Source: Hydnum rufescens UP504
Lineage: Eukaryota; Basidiomycota; Agaricomycetes; Cantharellales; Hydnaceae
Assembly: GCA_014904985.1 (NCBI GenBank)
Contig: MU129032.1
Location: 119,917-183,916 of the forward strand
Reading direction: 5' to 3'
DNA length: 64,000 nucleotides
Shown here: positions 48,350 through 59,336 of the stretch, one piece after another
Layout of the letters: the number at the start of each line of letters is the position of its first letter
Numbering within the stretch: the stretch's first letter is position 1
Notes under the pieces: model-generated
Database searches by the model: none
Seen by the model: only the letters and a program-made list of their open reading frames with translations
Told to the model about the DNA's origin: nothing
Program-made: the position numbers and the translations under genes

Positions 48350-49641
48350 CGATGCCTTCCCGCAGGATCCGGGCTCATACTTGTTCTCTCTTTATTGCAA
48401 GGCTGCCCACGTTGAACGTCGGATCGGCCAACCTGTACCGCTAAGATTAGCGTTTGACCCTCGACACGCTGATTTCGACGTATGGTACGAAAGCAGGTGT
48501 ATATTTCTTCTTGTCTGCGCTGTCTAACACCTTCGTCTAAGTCTCAGTCCCAAGGATGGCTTCCCTCACAGTAGTCTATTTGGACTACGAGTGTGGCTTC
48601 GACGACCTGCTCTCCAGTCAAGCCGGATGGTGATTTTCAGGCACCGCCTCTTCACTGACGAGCATTTCTGGATTGGCAAAGACCCCGATTTTAATCTTCC
48701 TTGGAATGGCAGCGTACTCGCCATCCCCTCTCACGTCCAGAGAAGAGAACACATCCACCCAGCTGTCATCCAGGGTGTCCCTATCACTTTCATCGCCAAG
48801 TGAGCAATCCCGAGTTGCCTCTTCGACACTAATGACTGACCCAATGTTACAGATTGAGCGAGTCTGTTGGTGTTCATGAATATCTCATCTCATTGGAGTA
48901 CGATATTGGAGGTACGTTCTGGTGTCCCCCCCCTTGGCCGCTCTAACTGTGTATTTTACAATCAGGTGTGCACACGAACTCTCTGCCAGTGATATAGACG
49001 CACGTATTACGTGCCACCTCAGCGAAGTGTCCTTCGTCATTTATACCATCCCAGCGAAGCCCACGGCCACAGGCTCGACTCACCGTCTTTTCTTCTGGAT
49101 CCGCACTCACGGCGTATGTCAACGTCTGTGGAAGACAGATACGTTTCATGTGACGGGCCTCACTCTTCCAAATGATTTCAGGACTGATAACCTGATCCTT
49201 GCCACGCCTGACATGCGAAACCCAATCCAAGTCGAGATGATACAAGAAGACGAGCCTACGACCGCAATGCCCGTAGAGATACAGCCTCCCCTCAGTACGC
49301 GCTCCAATAACCCATTTACTGCCCTATCGAGATCCGCGTCTCCCGCCGCGTCGACACTCCCGCCAAACTCATCAACGTCGCTGTACAGTACGGAGAAGAG
49401 TATATACGCGCACGAACAGGGGGAGAAGGTCCCGACGTTCAATCAAGAGAGTCGCAATCATGCTCGTCCTCTGGACCCAATTAATGTGTCCATGGTGTTA
49501 ACTACTTCTGGGGCAGTTCCGGAGGCAGACGACGATCCCGTTCCGTCGTATCAGGCCTCATCCAACCACTCATATCGTCCGTCACTCTGGGCACATTCGA
49601 CACACAGTTTTCCCGGATGTGGAGGATGTCACGCGAGCTAG
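48350..49641 (+). CDS. Unrecognised protein, arrestin-like appearance
   Basis: Plausible exons run through PLRLAFDPRHADFDVWYE (about 48440-48495), FRHRLFTDEHFWIGKDPDF (about 48628-48690), LSESVGVHEYLISLEYDIGG (48852-48911) and, after an intron with acceptor CAATCAG at 48965, ITCHLSEVSFVIYTIP and THRLFFWIRTHG, ending in a Ser/Pro-rich tail at 49641. Beta-rich segments spaced this way recall arrestin-like adaptor folds, but no diagnostic motif is seen and the first exon is not located. Frames change near 48600-48720 without clear splice sites. Confidence 0.4.
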
Positions 49642-50379
49642 AGGCAGAACGGGTGTTTGACTAGCTGATCGCGGCGTTTCCTAGTACAGTTTATGTATCT
49701 GTTTGTAGTTGAGGTGGTATATTTCTGAGCGTTCCAGAGCTGAAATTTCCGCGTCCCGCGTCACCCAGCCCCCAGGGAACTGTGGTGACGAGAAGGGCTT
49801 TTCTGGGGGCCGAGTTGATTTGCAGGGCGTGGGATGTCATCTCTCGCATGTTCCCTTATCACAGAAGCGGTCATGCCAACTTCTGTGTGGATTCCCATAT
49901 TTGGGTTGGCCTTGAGACTCAGGGTTCAGCGTGGACCGCATAGAAAATTTATGCTCCGTAACGTTTTTGAGTTCAATCGCAAAGTGTTCGGGTGGGAGAT
50001 CGATTGCGTAACAGAATTCACTGGCCCTCAAGGCGATGATCATCGATGCCCATAACGCTAGGATCATCTAAGATACGAAGAGGTGACACTCAGAGCGAAA
50101 AAAGTGTGATTTATCCGTCGCGTAGACGCGCCAACGCGGGGAGCGCTGAGAACAGGTACAATCATACTCAGCATATTGTACTTGCTAGATACAACGGCAG
50201 ACGCGAGATTCTTGCAGAGACTCAGGCTAGGGTGTTTGTCGGCCCGGGGTGGGAATATCATGAAAGCGCAGCGCAAGCTCTGCGAATGGAAAAAAAAAAG
50301 AAACCAACGCGCCTCAAAGTGGCACGGAAGCAAAACCGTTTTAACATATCAACCACATCTTCGGGCGCGCACGCTCTTT
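49642..50379. other. Intergenic, no gene seen
   Basis: No supported coding region. An A-rich run at 50290-50300 is the only notable feature. Confidence 0.45.
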
Positions 50380-52397
50380 ATGGCCCCCCTCTCAGTCTTT
50401 CTCTCTCTCCTGGCTGCTTCAGCCCTGTCTCTTGCGGATCGAAGTGAACCATACGTTCGCCGATCCCCACGGTTCGCCCACTCAATCCACTTTGATGCAT
50501 GTCATCACTTACACTTCGTACAACAGCCATCTTGATGCAATGCCGGAAATCCGGGCTACCAGTAACACAACAGAATGCGTTCCCCCCGACCCTGCGGATA
50601 CCCTGAGCGACAGGATTAATCTTGCACTTAACTCGTCCGGTCCTGGATATGTACTTCGGCTGTGCCAAGATACCCAATATTTTATCCAAGCGCCCCTCCT
50701 TTTTGCCGCGCCAAATCAAGAGATATCGACTATTGGATACCCAATTCCTCAACTGGACGGTACAGATCACCGTGCAACGTTGGTCGTGAGCGGGCCAGTC
50801 TTTCCAAATGGCACTGGCCATGCCTGTGCGATCTATGGTACGTAATGTCTCTTCTATACTCCATAACCTGTGGGCTCATGTCTAGGAGGATAGGCCAATG
50901 CCCCACTTGTAATGGCATCCAGATTCGCAATTTAAGGGTGATCCGATCCCCTCTTTCCCTCTTTATTGCGACATTCTTATACCGATATTCTTTTGTTACT
51001 CCCTCAATTCCCTGTTCCCCTAGATCAATGGATCCAGGCTGGGAGCCCCCCCTATCAATGGGGGTGCCAACATAGAAATTGGAGCCGCAAACAGTGGCCA
51101 ACTTGTCGAATACGTCAAGTCCTTCGACCCTCGCGGGTGGTCATGCCTTCATGTCATGGAGGGGGGATTAACTTGCACGAATACGACGATTCGGTACAAC
51201 GATATTGGTATATAATCTTCCCCCTGTTGGATTCTCGTTCCCCTTACACATTGGATTTGCTTTCTGACAGGTCCATGCGGAAGTGACAACTTTCAAGCAC
51301 GTATAGCATCAACTGTTTCTTGAAGTCCTACTAAATCTGTCGCCTCCATCTAGCAATGGTCTGACGGAATCAGTCTTAGCTGCAGAAATAGCTACGTTCA
51401 CGGAAATTGGATCAATACTGCGACCGATGGTGGAATCGTCATTTTTGGCAGCCCTGGCTCTCTTATCGAAAATAATACGATCTGGGTTGAGACAGCGATC
51501 ATGATTGGTGGTATCGTGCGTCCTTTTTTGATTGTACATCCTGCTCGCGATAGTTTTTTGACATTCACGGTCTTTCCATTGAAGAATATGGTCGACTATA
51601 ATCCTTTCAGTGGGGATTATCGCGGCACGGTTGTTCGGAACAACACTATCCGTGGCGGTTTTGCGAATTCTCCGGAGACTGCAGGCGAGCAGAAAGGCGA
51701 CAACAATGTGACCGCCATGATTAAGTGAGCTCTCACCCACTGGAGGGTTTAATATCGCCATTGACTCATTGGCCTGGCTTAGGATCGGAATCGCAGTGGG
51801 TCCTCGCACATGGTTTGGAAACCAGTTTTTAGCGAACGTTAGCACTGGAGGCATAGTCCTTGATAATGTGTTCACGGGTGCAGTGAGTTAGTTTCGTTCC
51901 CACGAGTTGGTGCCCCTTTTCAACTGTCACTGTAGTTCGGCTATGCCATCGGCATTAATTCTGCGACAAATTTCACCATCAGTGGAAATTCCCTCTTTGG
52001 GAATACGTCGTTCATCGGAAGCCGGGGACCTAATTGTACCAACGATGATACCACGCCCATACCCTCCGCATTCATCTACGATCAGAATCGCGTCCTCCAA
52101 TCAAGTCTTCAATCCGATATGGCCAGCGTCCCCGATGCGGATGCTCTCACCTGTATCGTGCCGAGTGATGGGAACTACTGGCCCTTCGGTGGAGAACCCA
52201 CTCCGGTCGTCCCAGGCGAAGTTTCACCTTCAGGCAGTAGTAAACATAGCGACAATGGTGCCAAGATTGGAATTGGCATCGGTGTCCCGGCGGCCGTCAT
52301 CCTATCTGGGTTGATCGCTTGGTTCTTGCGGAAATGGTACCTGGCTCGGCACGATTCGCACGTCCCACTGCCTAGGAGACGTACACGTTTGCGCTAA
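50380..52397 (+). CDS. Secreted right-handed beta-helix protein with C-terminal membrane anchor
   Basis: The start at 50380 gives a signal peptide (MAPLSVFLSLLAASALSLA). After an early intron the chain runs CVPPDPADTLSDRINLAL, GPGYVLRLCQDTQYFI, APLLFAAPNQEISTIGYP, then short beta-helix rungs: CNGIQIRNLRV, NGGANIEIG, VEYVKSFDPRGWSCLHVMEG, TTIRYNDIGPCGSD, LSCRNSYVHGNWI, TDGGIVIFGSPGSLIENNTIWV, YRGTVVRNNTIRGGFA and AIGINSATNFTISGNSLFGN. It ends DGNYWPFGGEP, a Ser/Pro stretch, a membrane helix (IGIGVPAAVILSGLIAWFL) and a basic tail. Pectate-lyase-like rungs with Asn ladders suggest a polysaccharide-related surface protein, but no catalytic residues can be assigned. Introns occur about 50841, 50937, 51208, 51515 and 51728. 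Confidence 0.8.
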
Positions 52398-54267
52398 CCC
52401 GAAGAGGACCTGTGCCCATTATCTATAGATAGTTCTTCTTAATTTTATACCGTTGGTGATGGTCCCTCTGTATACTACCCGCTTCAAATCTGTTCATAGA
52501 CTTTGCTGCCCTACTCTTGCCTTTTTCATGCTTGTCAGGGACCTACTGTTGATGTCATGTTTTTTGCGCCTGTCGTCGCATTTCTTTGTCCTCATTTCTT
52601 TTGTCTGCTCATTCCCTGTCACTCTACCCGCATTATCTATTGAGGATAAATATAACGCCTCGAGTCGGCTAGACCTTGCGAAAAAGAGAACGAGCCCGAT
52701 TTATAAACCGAGTAATTATGAAAGTGACAACAATATAGCTTAGACTATTGGTAAATAGGTCTTGCCACTTGTGGAAGACAAAAAGGTGGGCCACACGACC
52801 AGAACCAAAAATGGCCGTCAGGCAAGTACAGTATATATGACGCGAGAACCTTGCTACACTTGGAAAAAAAAGTGCCAAATATGGCCCTCAAAAGAACCCC
52901 AAGCCATAATCGGTCCAAGATGGTGTAGAAGCCTTCTAACAAAATCCCAAGAATATCCAAGTTTGATCATTGAAATGTTGGAGGTATCTCCCCGATTATG
53001 TAATACGACTCGACCATCAATGCCCGTTTCTGCCCCCCCCATCCACGGGTTAAAAAAAAAAGCAGGTTAATTCACAGCATCTTGCCTAGCATCTTCCTAC
53101 CTTCTGTTGGGGGTTGCTGTTCGTCTGAGTCTATGTACGACAGGATGATCTTGAATATCGAGGATTATAACCATGACGCGACCATCCCCGCATCGAAGTG
53201 CAGCCCTACATTGGCCATTGACTCCTGAGCAAGGATGAACTTGGGTGTGTCGGCCGGCAGGGTTATGAGGAGTCGATTCGCACTCGGAATTCATCTGTCA
53301 ACGAAGCCACTCCAACCAGAAGCGAAATCCAATGGTCAATACTATTACAGTACTAAATACACACATCCACACCGCTGACTGGTGAGCTTCTTGAATCGAG
53401 CGTACAGCGGCAGAGCAGGCCCCAATCAGATACAGTATATTGCTTCAAGCCACCCTAAAATTGACGGCACCGAGAATGCCTCCAGGCCTCGCTCGGACCG
53501 GTCTCTTCCCCCTAATTTGACATACGAGAAGTGTGATGCCCAATATCTAAGTACACGCGCATTGCGCCTCCGGCCACAATATATCCTCTCACGGTCTGTT
53601 CCAATCCATCCACTAGACAGGGCGCTTATGACGCTCTGGAAGTTCCGCACGCATCGAATTGTTCCGAGAAGCCTTGCACAGTAAGGTACAGGGGCTCCAA
53701 AACGAGGCTCGCATGATACCGAGATCAATTCATTCAACGACATTTAGGATAGCCACCTGACATAGGGGTGCCATCGAGTGCGTCGTGAGCAAGCTCCAGT
53801 ATTGCGACCGAGATGCCTTTCGTGGCCATTCCAGGCTTGAAGAATCGTCACATCTGGGAAAAGTTATGTAGGCAGACAGCGATTCGAGGGGGAGCAAAGT
53901 ACGGGTGGTTCGCTCTATTTTCACTGATAGGTGGGTTGGGTTGCAAGATTCAATGAGAGCGAAAACAAGTAATCCTTCAGCCTCATATCAGTGTATTGCA
54001 TTCAAATCGAGAGATCGAGATCTGATCTCAGGGGAATTTTTCTTCAACTTTTTTTTGGATTGTTCAAGAATCTCAAACTGCTTTTCCACACTTCAATGAA
54101 AACAACTGTAGGCCCAATGAATACTCGAACGAAGAAAGGACGCCAATCATTACACGATACAACTGAAAATCCTTGAAACTGGTGTAAGCTGCGCAGGAGA
54201 GGAGTATCAGAGAAAACACATACGATCGACGTGTCCATGGATCAAAAGATCGACCTCGCAACATCCT
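52398..54267. other. Gene-poor stretch
   Basis: Nothing coding was recognised. The DNA has long A and C runs (for example A10 near 53051) and no clear repeat. A small gene could have been missed. Confidence 0.45.
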
Positions 54268-54894
54268 TCAACGTGTTTTTTGCCGTGTCCTTTGCCGTCC
54301 CTGTGCCGACCATTCCTGCCTCTTTCTGAGCCTCGTCCCCTTTGCGGGCACTGCCGAGTGGCTAGCCCAGGCATGGCCACACTTAGAAGTGTGCGAGCCA
54401 TCGCGCTTCCGCGCGTCGAAATCTCCACAATTACACTTGTTGCACTGCTCGATATCGCTCCATTCTGTCTTTAGAGTGCCATCGCGGTCCCGATGACGTT
54501 GAGCTCGATACTTGCCGATCAGCTTGTGCAACTTCCACAAAGCGATGGTGGTTTTCGACACGCTTATGGTCAAGCCGGCTGCAGCGGCATTCAACCCTGT
54601 GTGCAGCGAGGCATTGGCGACCGGAGCGGCATTCGACACTAGGACATGAGGCGCATGCCCCGCGGTACTAGCGGCAATGGTAGCGGCAACGGTATGGTGA
54701 GCAGCGGCAGTTGCGGCATGATGAGCAATGGCGACGGCAGTGACATGATGAACGAGGTATATGCCGCCTTTAATAAGGAAAGGGACGAGGAGAAGTGGGA
54801 GGGGCATGGTGGCGGTTGGTCCAAGAGGAAAGATGACCTTGAGCCTAGTCGACCGAGCAAAGGCTTTTATCTCGATTTTGGGCGCTTGTGTCAT
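54268..54894 (-). CDS. Hypothetical protein with Ala/His-rich hydrophobic segment and Cys cluster
   Basis: A single frame of 208 residues. Residues about 30-45 are hydrophobic (LPLLLVPFLIKGGIYLV) and followed by an unusual Ala/His-rich region (HHAATAAAHHTVAA). A C-terminal cluster CNKCNCGDF ... SKCGHAWASH has the spacing of a metal-binding site, then a strongly basic tail. No family was recognised. The composition is unusual enough that a chance frame cannot be excluded, but the Cys/His cluster supports a gene. Confidence 0.5.
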   Translation of the reverse strand: MTQAPKIEIKAFARSTRLKVIFPLGPTATMPLPLLLVPFLIKGGIYLVHHVTAVAIAHHAATAAAHHTVAATIAASTAGHAPHVLVSNAAPVANASLHTGLNAAAAGLTISVSKTTIALWKLHKLIGKYRAQRHRDRDGTLKTEWSDIEQCNKCNCGDFDARKRDGSHTSKCGHAWASHSAVPAKGTRLRKRQEWSAQGRQRTRQKTR

Positions 54895-54971
54895 TGCTAT
54901 TTAGAATTTTCAATTCCTACAAGGCACCCTTCGGCACCTGAAGAGCGGGCATGAAGCTTCCGGTCTATACG

Positions 54972-55240
54972 GTGCCCGCCAGTTGAGGACTTTTCGCCCT
55001 GGAAACAGAGAACCGGGAATCCCTTTCAGGGATTTTAAATTAAAATTTAATGCAATTTTCGGCAAATAGCGCACTGCAATATCAACACCAGTGCAAGTTG
55101 ATTGAGGGGGCATAAATACACTTAAATGCAGAAAGCAGTTGAGGACTTCTAGCCTGCGAACGCAGAACCGGGAATCCCTTTTAGGGATTTGTAATTAAGA
55201 TTCAATATGAATTTCGGCAAATAGCGCAAGGCAACATCCG
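54972..55240. repeat. Direct repeat of about 105 bp, two copies
   Basis: Copy 1 (about 54972-55075) and copy 2 (about 55135-55235) share CAGTTGAGGACTT, AGAACCGGGAATCCCTTT, AGGGATTT and TTTCGGCAAATAGCGCA in the same order, with roughly a tenth of positions differing. No coding content. Confidence 0.75.
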
Positions 55241-55308
55241 AATCCAACTTTCCGCCCACCCGGATGTAAAACCAAGAGGTGCAATTTATTTTGAATGCGA
55301 CTCAACAC

Positions 55309-55952
55309 TAGTGTTGCCGCGACTCGGCTTGGCGTGGCTTAGACTTGACTTCGGGCGACTCCACAGGACTTCCGAGAGACTTGACTTATCTCTGAAGTCC
55401 AAGCCAAATTTGGGACTTGACTTGACTCCGAGTCGACTTGAATCCTTTTTTTTGTATACTTATATGTACAATAATGATAGCATAGAGTCAACCTCTCATC
55501 TGATATTTCCATGACCTTGCCAAGTGCCTAATGTGTCTTCTCACACACCCCGGCCATCCAACATCTGTGCAGTGCTCACTCTGAACATGGTAGGCCGGAA
55601 ATTAATGGAGATTAAAGCGGAAATTAAATATAAAATCCGAAAATATTGTTAAATCCGATCAACATCCTTGAAAAGACCAAAACTTGGGGTGAGTAATTTC
55701 ACCACCAGGGCTGCAGTAACATGGCTATTGCACTGCCGAGTGATCTAGCTACATGAAGCTTAATTTTATGTTATTTCAGCGCAGATATACTTGCTAATGA
55801 AGTCTTGACTTAAGTCCACTTCAAGTCAAGCCAAGTCCTTCAAAGCCAAGTCCAAGCAGAATATTTGTAATCAAATGACTTGGCTTGACTTGACTTGAAA
55901 CGGACTGCCTCGGGACTCAAGTCGGCTTAAGTCCGAGTCCACAGCAACACTA
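55309..55952. mobile_element. Non-autonomous hAT-type element with 8-bp target duplication
   Basis: The element is bounded by TAGTGTTGC at the left and GCAACACTA at the right, and flanked on both sides by the identical octamer CTCAACAC (55301-55308 and 55953-55960). An 8-bp duplication with TAGTGTTG-like ends is diagnostic of the hAT superfamily. Subterminal regions are filled with GACTTG and CAAGTC motifs in inverted orientation, as expected for transposase-binding sites. There is no transposase; the interior includes sequence (GCGGAAATTAAA...AATCCGAAAA) shared with the ends of the element at 34694. Confidence 0.85.
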
Positions 55953-56029
55953 CTCAACACCATCCGGATGCAAAACCGGAAATAACTCAACACAAGTTGA
56001 GGATGGATAAGTTGCTAGATATGATCTTT

Positions 56030-56365
56030 AGGTAGCAGAGACATAAGCAAATAGTTCATAAATTATATATTTTAAGTGATTTAACAAGCTTTGAGCAGGT
56101 TTGGAGAAGATTCTCCAGAATTGCAAAAAAGGAAATTTCCACCTTCTTGTGTGTGCAACTATGGGGGTAGGGGAGGTCAGAATACCATGTAGATGTCCCC
56201 TTACCATAGCACAAGGGCTTTGCATGGTGCAAACCGGAGTACTGCATGGGTGCTTAATTTGAACTTGGAGAAAACTTCAACTTTGGCAGGGTTTGAACCA
56301 GGGGCACAACAAAACCTATACTCACTCACTAAGACTATTACCTACTACACTACACAGGAGACATA
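56030..56365 (-). mobile_element. Probable tRNA-derived SINE
   Basis: Read on the minus strand from about 56365, the head contains TAGTGTAGTAGG (complement of 56341-56352), which fits the pol III box A, and GGTTCAAACCC (complement of 56289-56299), which fits box B, about 50 bp apart as in tRNA genes. No cloverleaf with a plausible anticodon arm was found, and a non-tRNA body of about 250 bp follows, so a SINE is more likely than a tRNA. Its 3' end and target duplication were not located. Confidence 0.5.
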
Positions 56366-57059
56366 ACTCAGGACTATTTTATACATATATAACACCCTCC
56401 TGATCTGCTGCTGAGTTGTCAGGCAAGGCGTTATAGAAGAAGGATTGGGAGCTCTGATGACTGTCAAATCAAACTCTGGTTCAGCCAGTGTGTAGATGGG
56501 AGACTGTATTTCTGTTTTTATTCAATGGGCTGGTTCGCTCTGATGGTTGATCACTCTCTAACAAGTTGTGTATGGTATTCAGTGATGGTAAGGCAATGGT
56601 ATGGACTAGCTATAGTCAATGATATATCATGGGATGCTTGTGAAAGGCTTATACGTGTTGTATTGAACTGTTTACTGCTATTTGTGTGTACCTATTTGTG
56701 TCCTCCTGGTCAAAATGCAGATTATAAAGAGGGTACTAGACTAGTTTAAGCTTGATTCAGTGTGTCAATGTGTTTCTTTCTTCTTCTGACTTGACTTTGT
56801 TATTACTCACCTTTCCTTGGATGTCCAGCAACTCTAACCTTAGGTCCTGCAACTATCCTTGGCTTAGTATTTCACGTAGAGGGCTTCCAGTGACTTCAAC
56901 CTTGTATATGACTTAGCTCCAGATGGCTTTAGATCAGTACTCTCTTCAGATGCAAGCAGATTTTGTAGACAGTAGTATATTCCAGTAGTGAGAAGATGGG
57001 GGGATACAGGAAAATCTACCAGCTTTTATACCTTTCTGAAGGTGGCTGTGTTTAAAGAA

Positions 57060-57265
57060 TATGACTCACTCCTAGGTGAGTCATATGTGAGAACAAAAGG
57101 GTTGTCAAGGAGGGTGAGTCATTCATAAGGTGGTTGCATGATAGGTGAGTGATTCATAAACAGAACAAAAGGGTTGCTAAGAAGGTGTTATCTTTCATAA
57201 AGTGGTTGCAAGGAAGGTGAGTCATTCATAAACAGAACAAAAGGGTTGCTAAGGAGATGTTATCT
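57060..57265. repeat. Tandem repeats of about 55-70 bp
   Basis: Units built from GTGAGTCATTCATAA, AACAGAACAAAAGGGTTG and CTAAGGAGGTGTTATC recur about three times between 57070 and 57265, with small indels between copies. No function seen. Confidence 0.7.
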
Positions 57266-57469
57266 TTCTTATCTGTGAGGTTCTAGAAGTTATTTGTGGC
57301 AATGGGAGATGAAATCAAAGGATATTTCCGAGTTCTTGGAGATTAATTTGTTTGTAGTCCAGTGGTTAAGATGTTTTTGTTGCTGGTTGATAATGGGGAC
57401 AAGTGCATGGGATGGGATTCGATGCAGAAACAACAGTTTGCATCTGTAATAGACATTCTTGGTATCATT

Positions 57470-57800
57470 AGATGCGGATTTTTAACAGCTTTCTGGGAGT
57501 GGTGGTTTCGAGCGGATCCGGTGTAAACTGACAGAGAAATTCATTTTTTACTGATGGGTGTTGATTCTGACAGTAATATTGTTCTGCAGAGTTCAGTTTT
57601 GATCTGTTCTTCGTGCGCTCAGTACCGTTGGATGCGGATTTTTTATATCTTTCCAGGCGCGGTTGTTCCGAAAGGATTGAATGCGAACTGACGGAGAAAT
57701 TTGTTTTTTTACTGGAAATCCCAGATTTTGACAGTAAAATTGGTCTGGAGAGTGCATTTTTGGTCCGTTCAACTTGTGTTTAGTACCATTCGAAAGGTGT
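57470..57800. repeat. Direct repeat of about 160 bp, two adjacent copies
   Basis: Two neighbouring copies (about 57472-57630 and 57632-57795) each begin GATGCGGATTTTT and share CTGAC-GAGAAATT, TTTTTACTG, GACAGTAA and TCTG-AGAGT blocks in order. They are clearly diverged. Non-coding. Confidence 0.65.
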
Positions 57801-59004
57801 GAATCATGGCTTTCCAAGAGTTATATGGGTGTACCTCTCTGATCAAAACTGATGGAGTAATCGAATGAACTCTGTTTTCATGCATAGTCGTAATTAATTT
57901 CGTAATAGGTCACATGATCATTCCAATGGCTGGGATCAATGGATATTTGCATTTTCTGATACTTGATGTTTTTATCTTCCACAGATGGTGAACACTTTTA
58001 ATTGCAGCCCCTTGCAATGTCTTTTATCTTTCCCTGGTTTATACAACTGAACCTGAGTTGCCTTTCCTTGTGTAATACCACCATTTCCACCCTTCAAACC
58101 AAAGCGAAATTTCCTGCAAGTTTATGCTTTGAATTTGGTGATAGAAGTCGCTTATTGTTGGGTATGGATCTTTTAATTTCCGCGTTTTCAATAGGTTTTT
58201 CTTTGTATAAGTCTTGGATTATCAAGCAAACACCCACTTTGGATTACATTGTTCAGGTGGAGGTCAAGAGAATCTGTGGAGAAGATTTGACGAGGCACAG
58301 ATATGTTCTCTGGAATGCGGAGGAGAAGGACAAATTTGATTTTGAGGTTGTGACGTAACGAGGGTCAATTGTTGAATGGTTCTCTGAACTCGTACATTGT
58401 CCAATTGACTCTTTTTGTCTTTATAATGCCGTCAAATGCGACTTGGGGATTTGGGAAATAACGGATGATCATATGGGATTCAAGGTGGGTGAATGGTTCA
58501 GGATAGAGATAGTTGAATTGCCGGTAAATGATTGTGTGAAGTTCCAATGGCATGGTGAACACTTTTGATTTGTACCTTGGGGATAGTTGTTCGATTTGCT
58601 TTTATGTCATTTTTGCATCCGTAGGTCTGTAATCATGTGTCAACCTTTAATTTCGCTTAGGGATCTCATAAGTTTGGGTTCCTTCATTGATCAGCAGGGT
58701 CATTTCCATCAACATCTTGCTGTCATTTTTATATGTCAATGTCATTGAAATGCAGTGGAGGAGGTGGAGGTTTCATTTTTGAAAATTATCATACGACAGC
58801 AGGGATTGTGTGAGTGAAATATGGGTTTGGACACGCATCATCCATCTTGCCAAATATTACAAGGACTAGGCCAATTCCAATGAAGAGACGACCATCTGAA
58901 CTGAAGTCCTCGGTTCGTGTTTGGCTCAAGTAGGCATAATAGAAGTGGTCGGTGTTGCCTTCAATATTGGGATAGAATACACCAAATTCTCCTACATGCA
59001 GTGA
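57801..59004. other. AT-rich interval without a recognised gene
   Basis: Frames at 58002-58358 (plus; contains SAFSIGFSLYKSWII) and 59025-58789 (minus; contains VGEFGVFYPNIEGNTDHFYY and LFIGIGLVLVIFGKM) look faintly protein-like but match no family and could not be extended. The minus-strand frame starts inside the left edge of the large palindrome. Confidence 0.35.
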
Positions 59005-59028
59005 TAGGTCAGGCTGGTCAGTCAAATT

Positions 59029-59082
59029 GGGGACCTAATTAGGTACCATTTTCGGGCAGAAAATGGTACCTAATAGGTCCCC
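59029..59082. repeat. Terminal hairpin of the left arm
   Basis: GGGGACCTAATTAGGTACC and its complement flank a short GGGC loop, forming a stem of about 24 bp. The mirror copy lies at about 63912-63965. One base (A) differs between stem strands. Confidence 0.8.
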
Positions 59083-59336
59083 AGACAGTATGGCCGAAAT
59101 TCGGCCAAAATACGGCCATTCCGATTCATTTCAGCCAATCCATGGCTGTGCTAGATTATTTATTTATTTATTATTATTATTACTACTATAATTATATACA
59201 TATTACGCTATATACATATTATCCCCCCCCCGGGGTCTGCCACCACAGGGGGGCAGTTCATGCAGGTCGCAGGTTTGCAGGTGGTGGGCCAGGTTAATAA
59301 ATAACACATTAGTAGAAGAAAAGTACCTTAAATCCA

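Noticed and set aside
56289..56352. A functional tRNA gene
   Set aside because: Box A and box B fit, but I could not form acceptor and anticodon stems, and the unit continues into a longer repeat.
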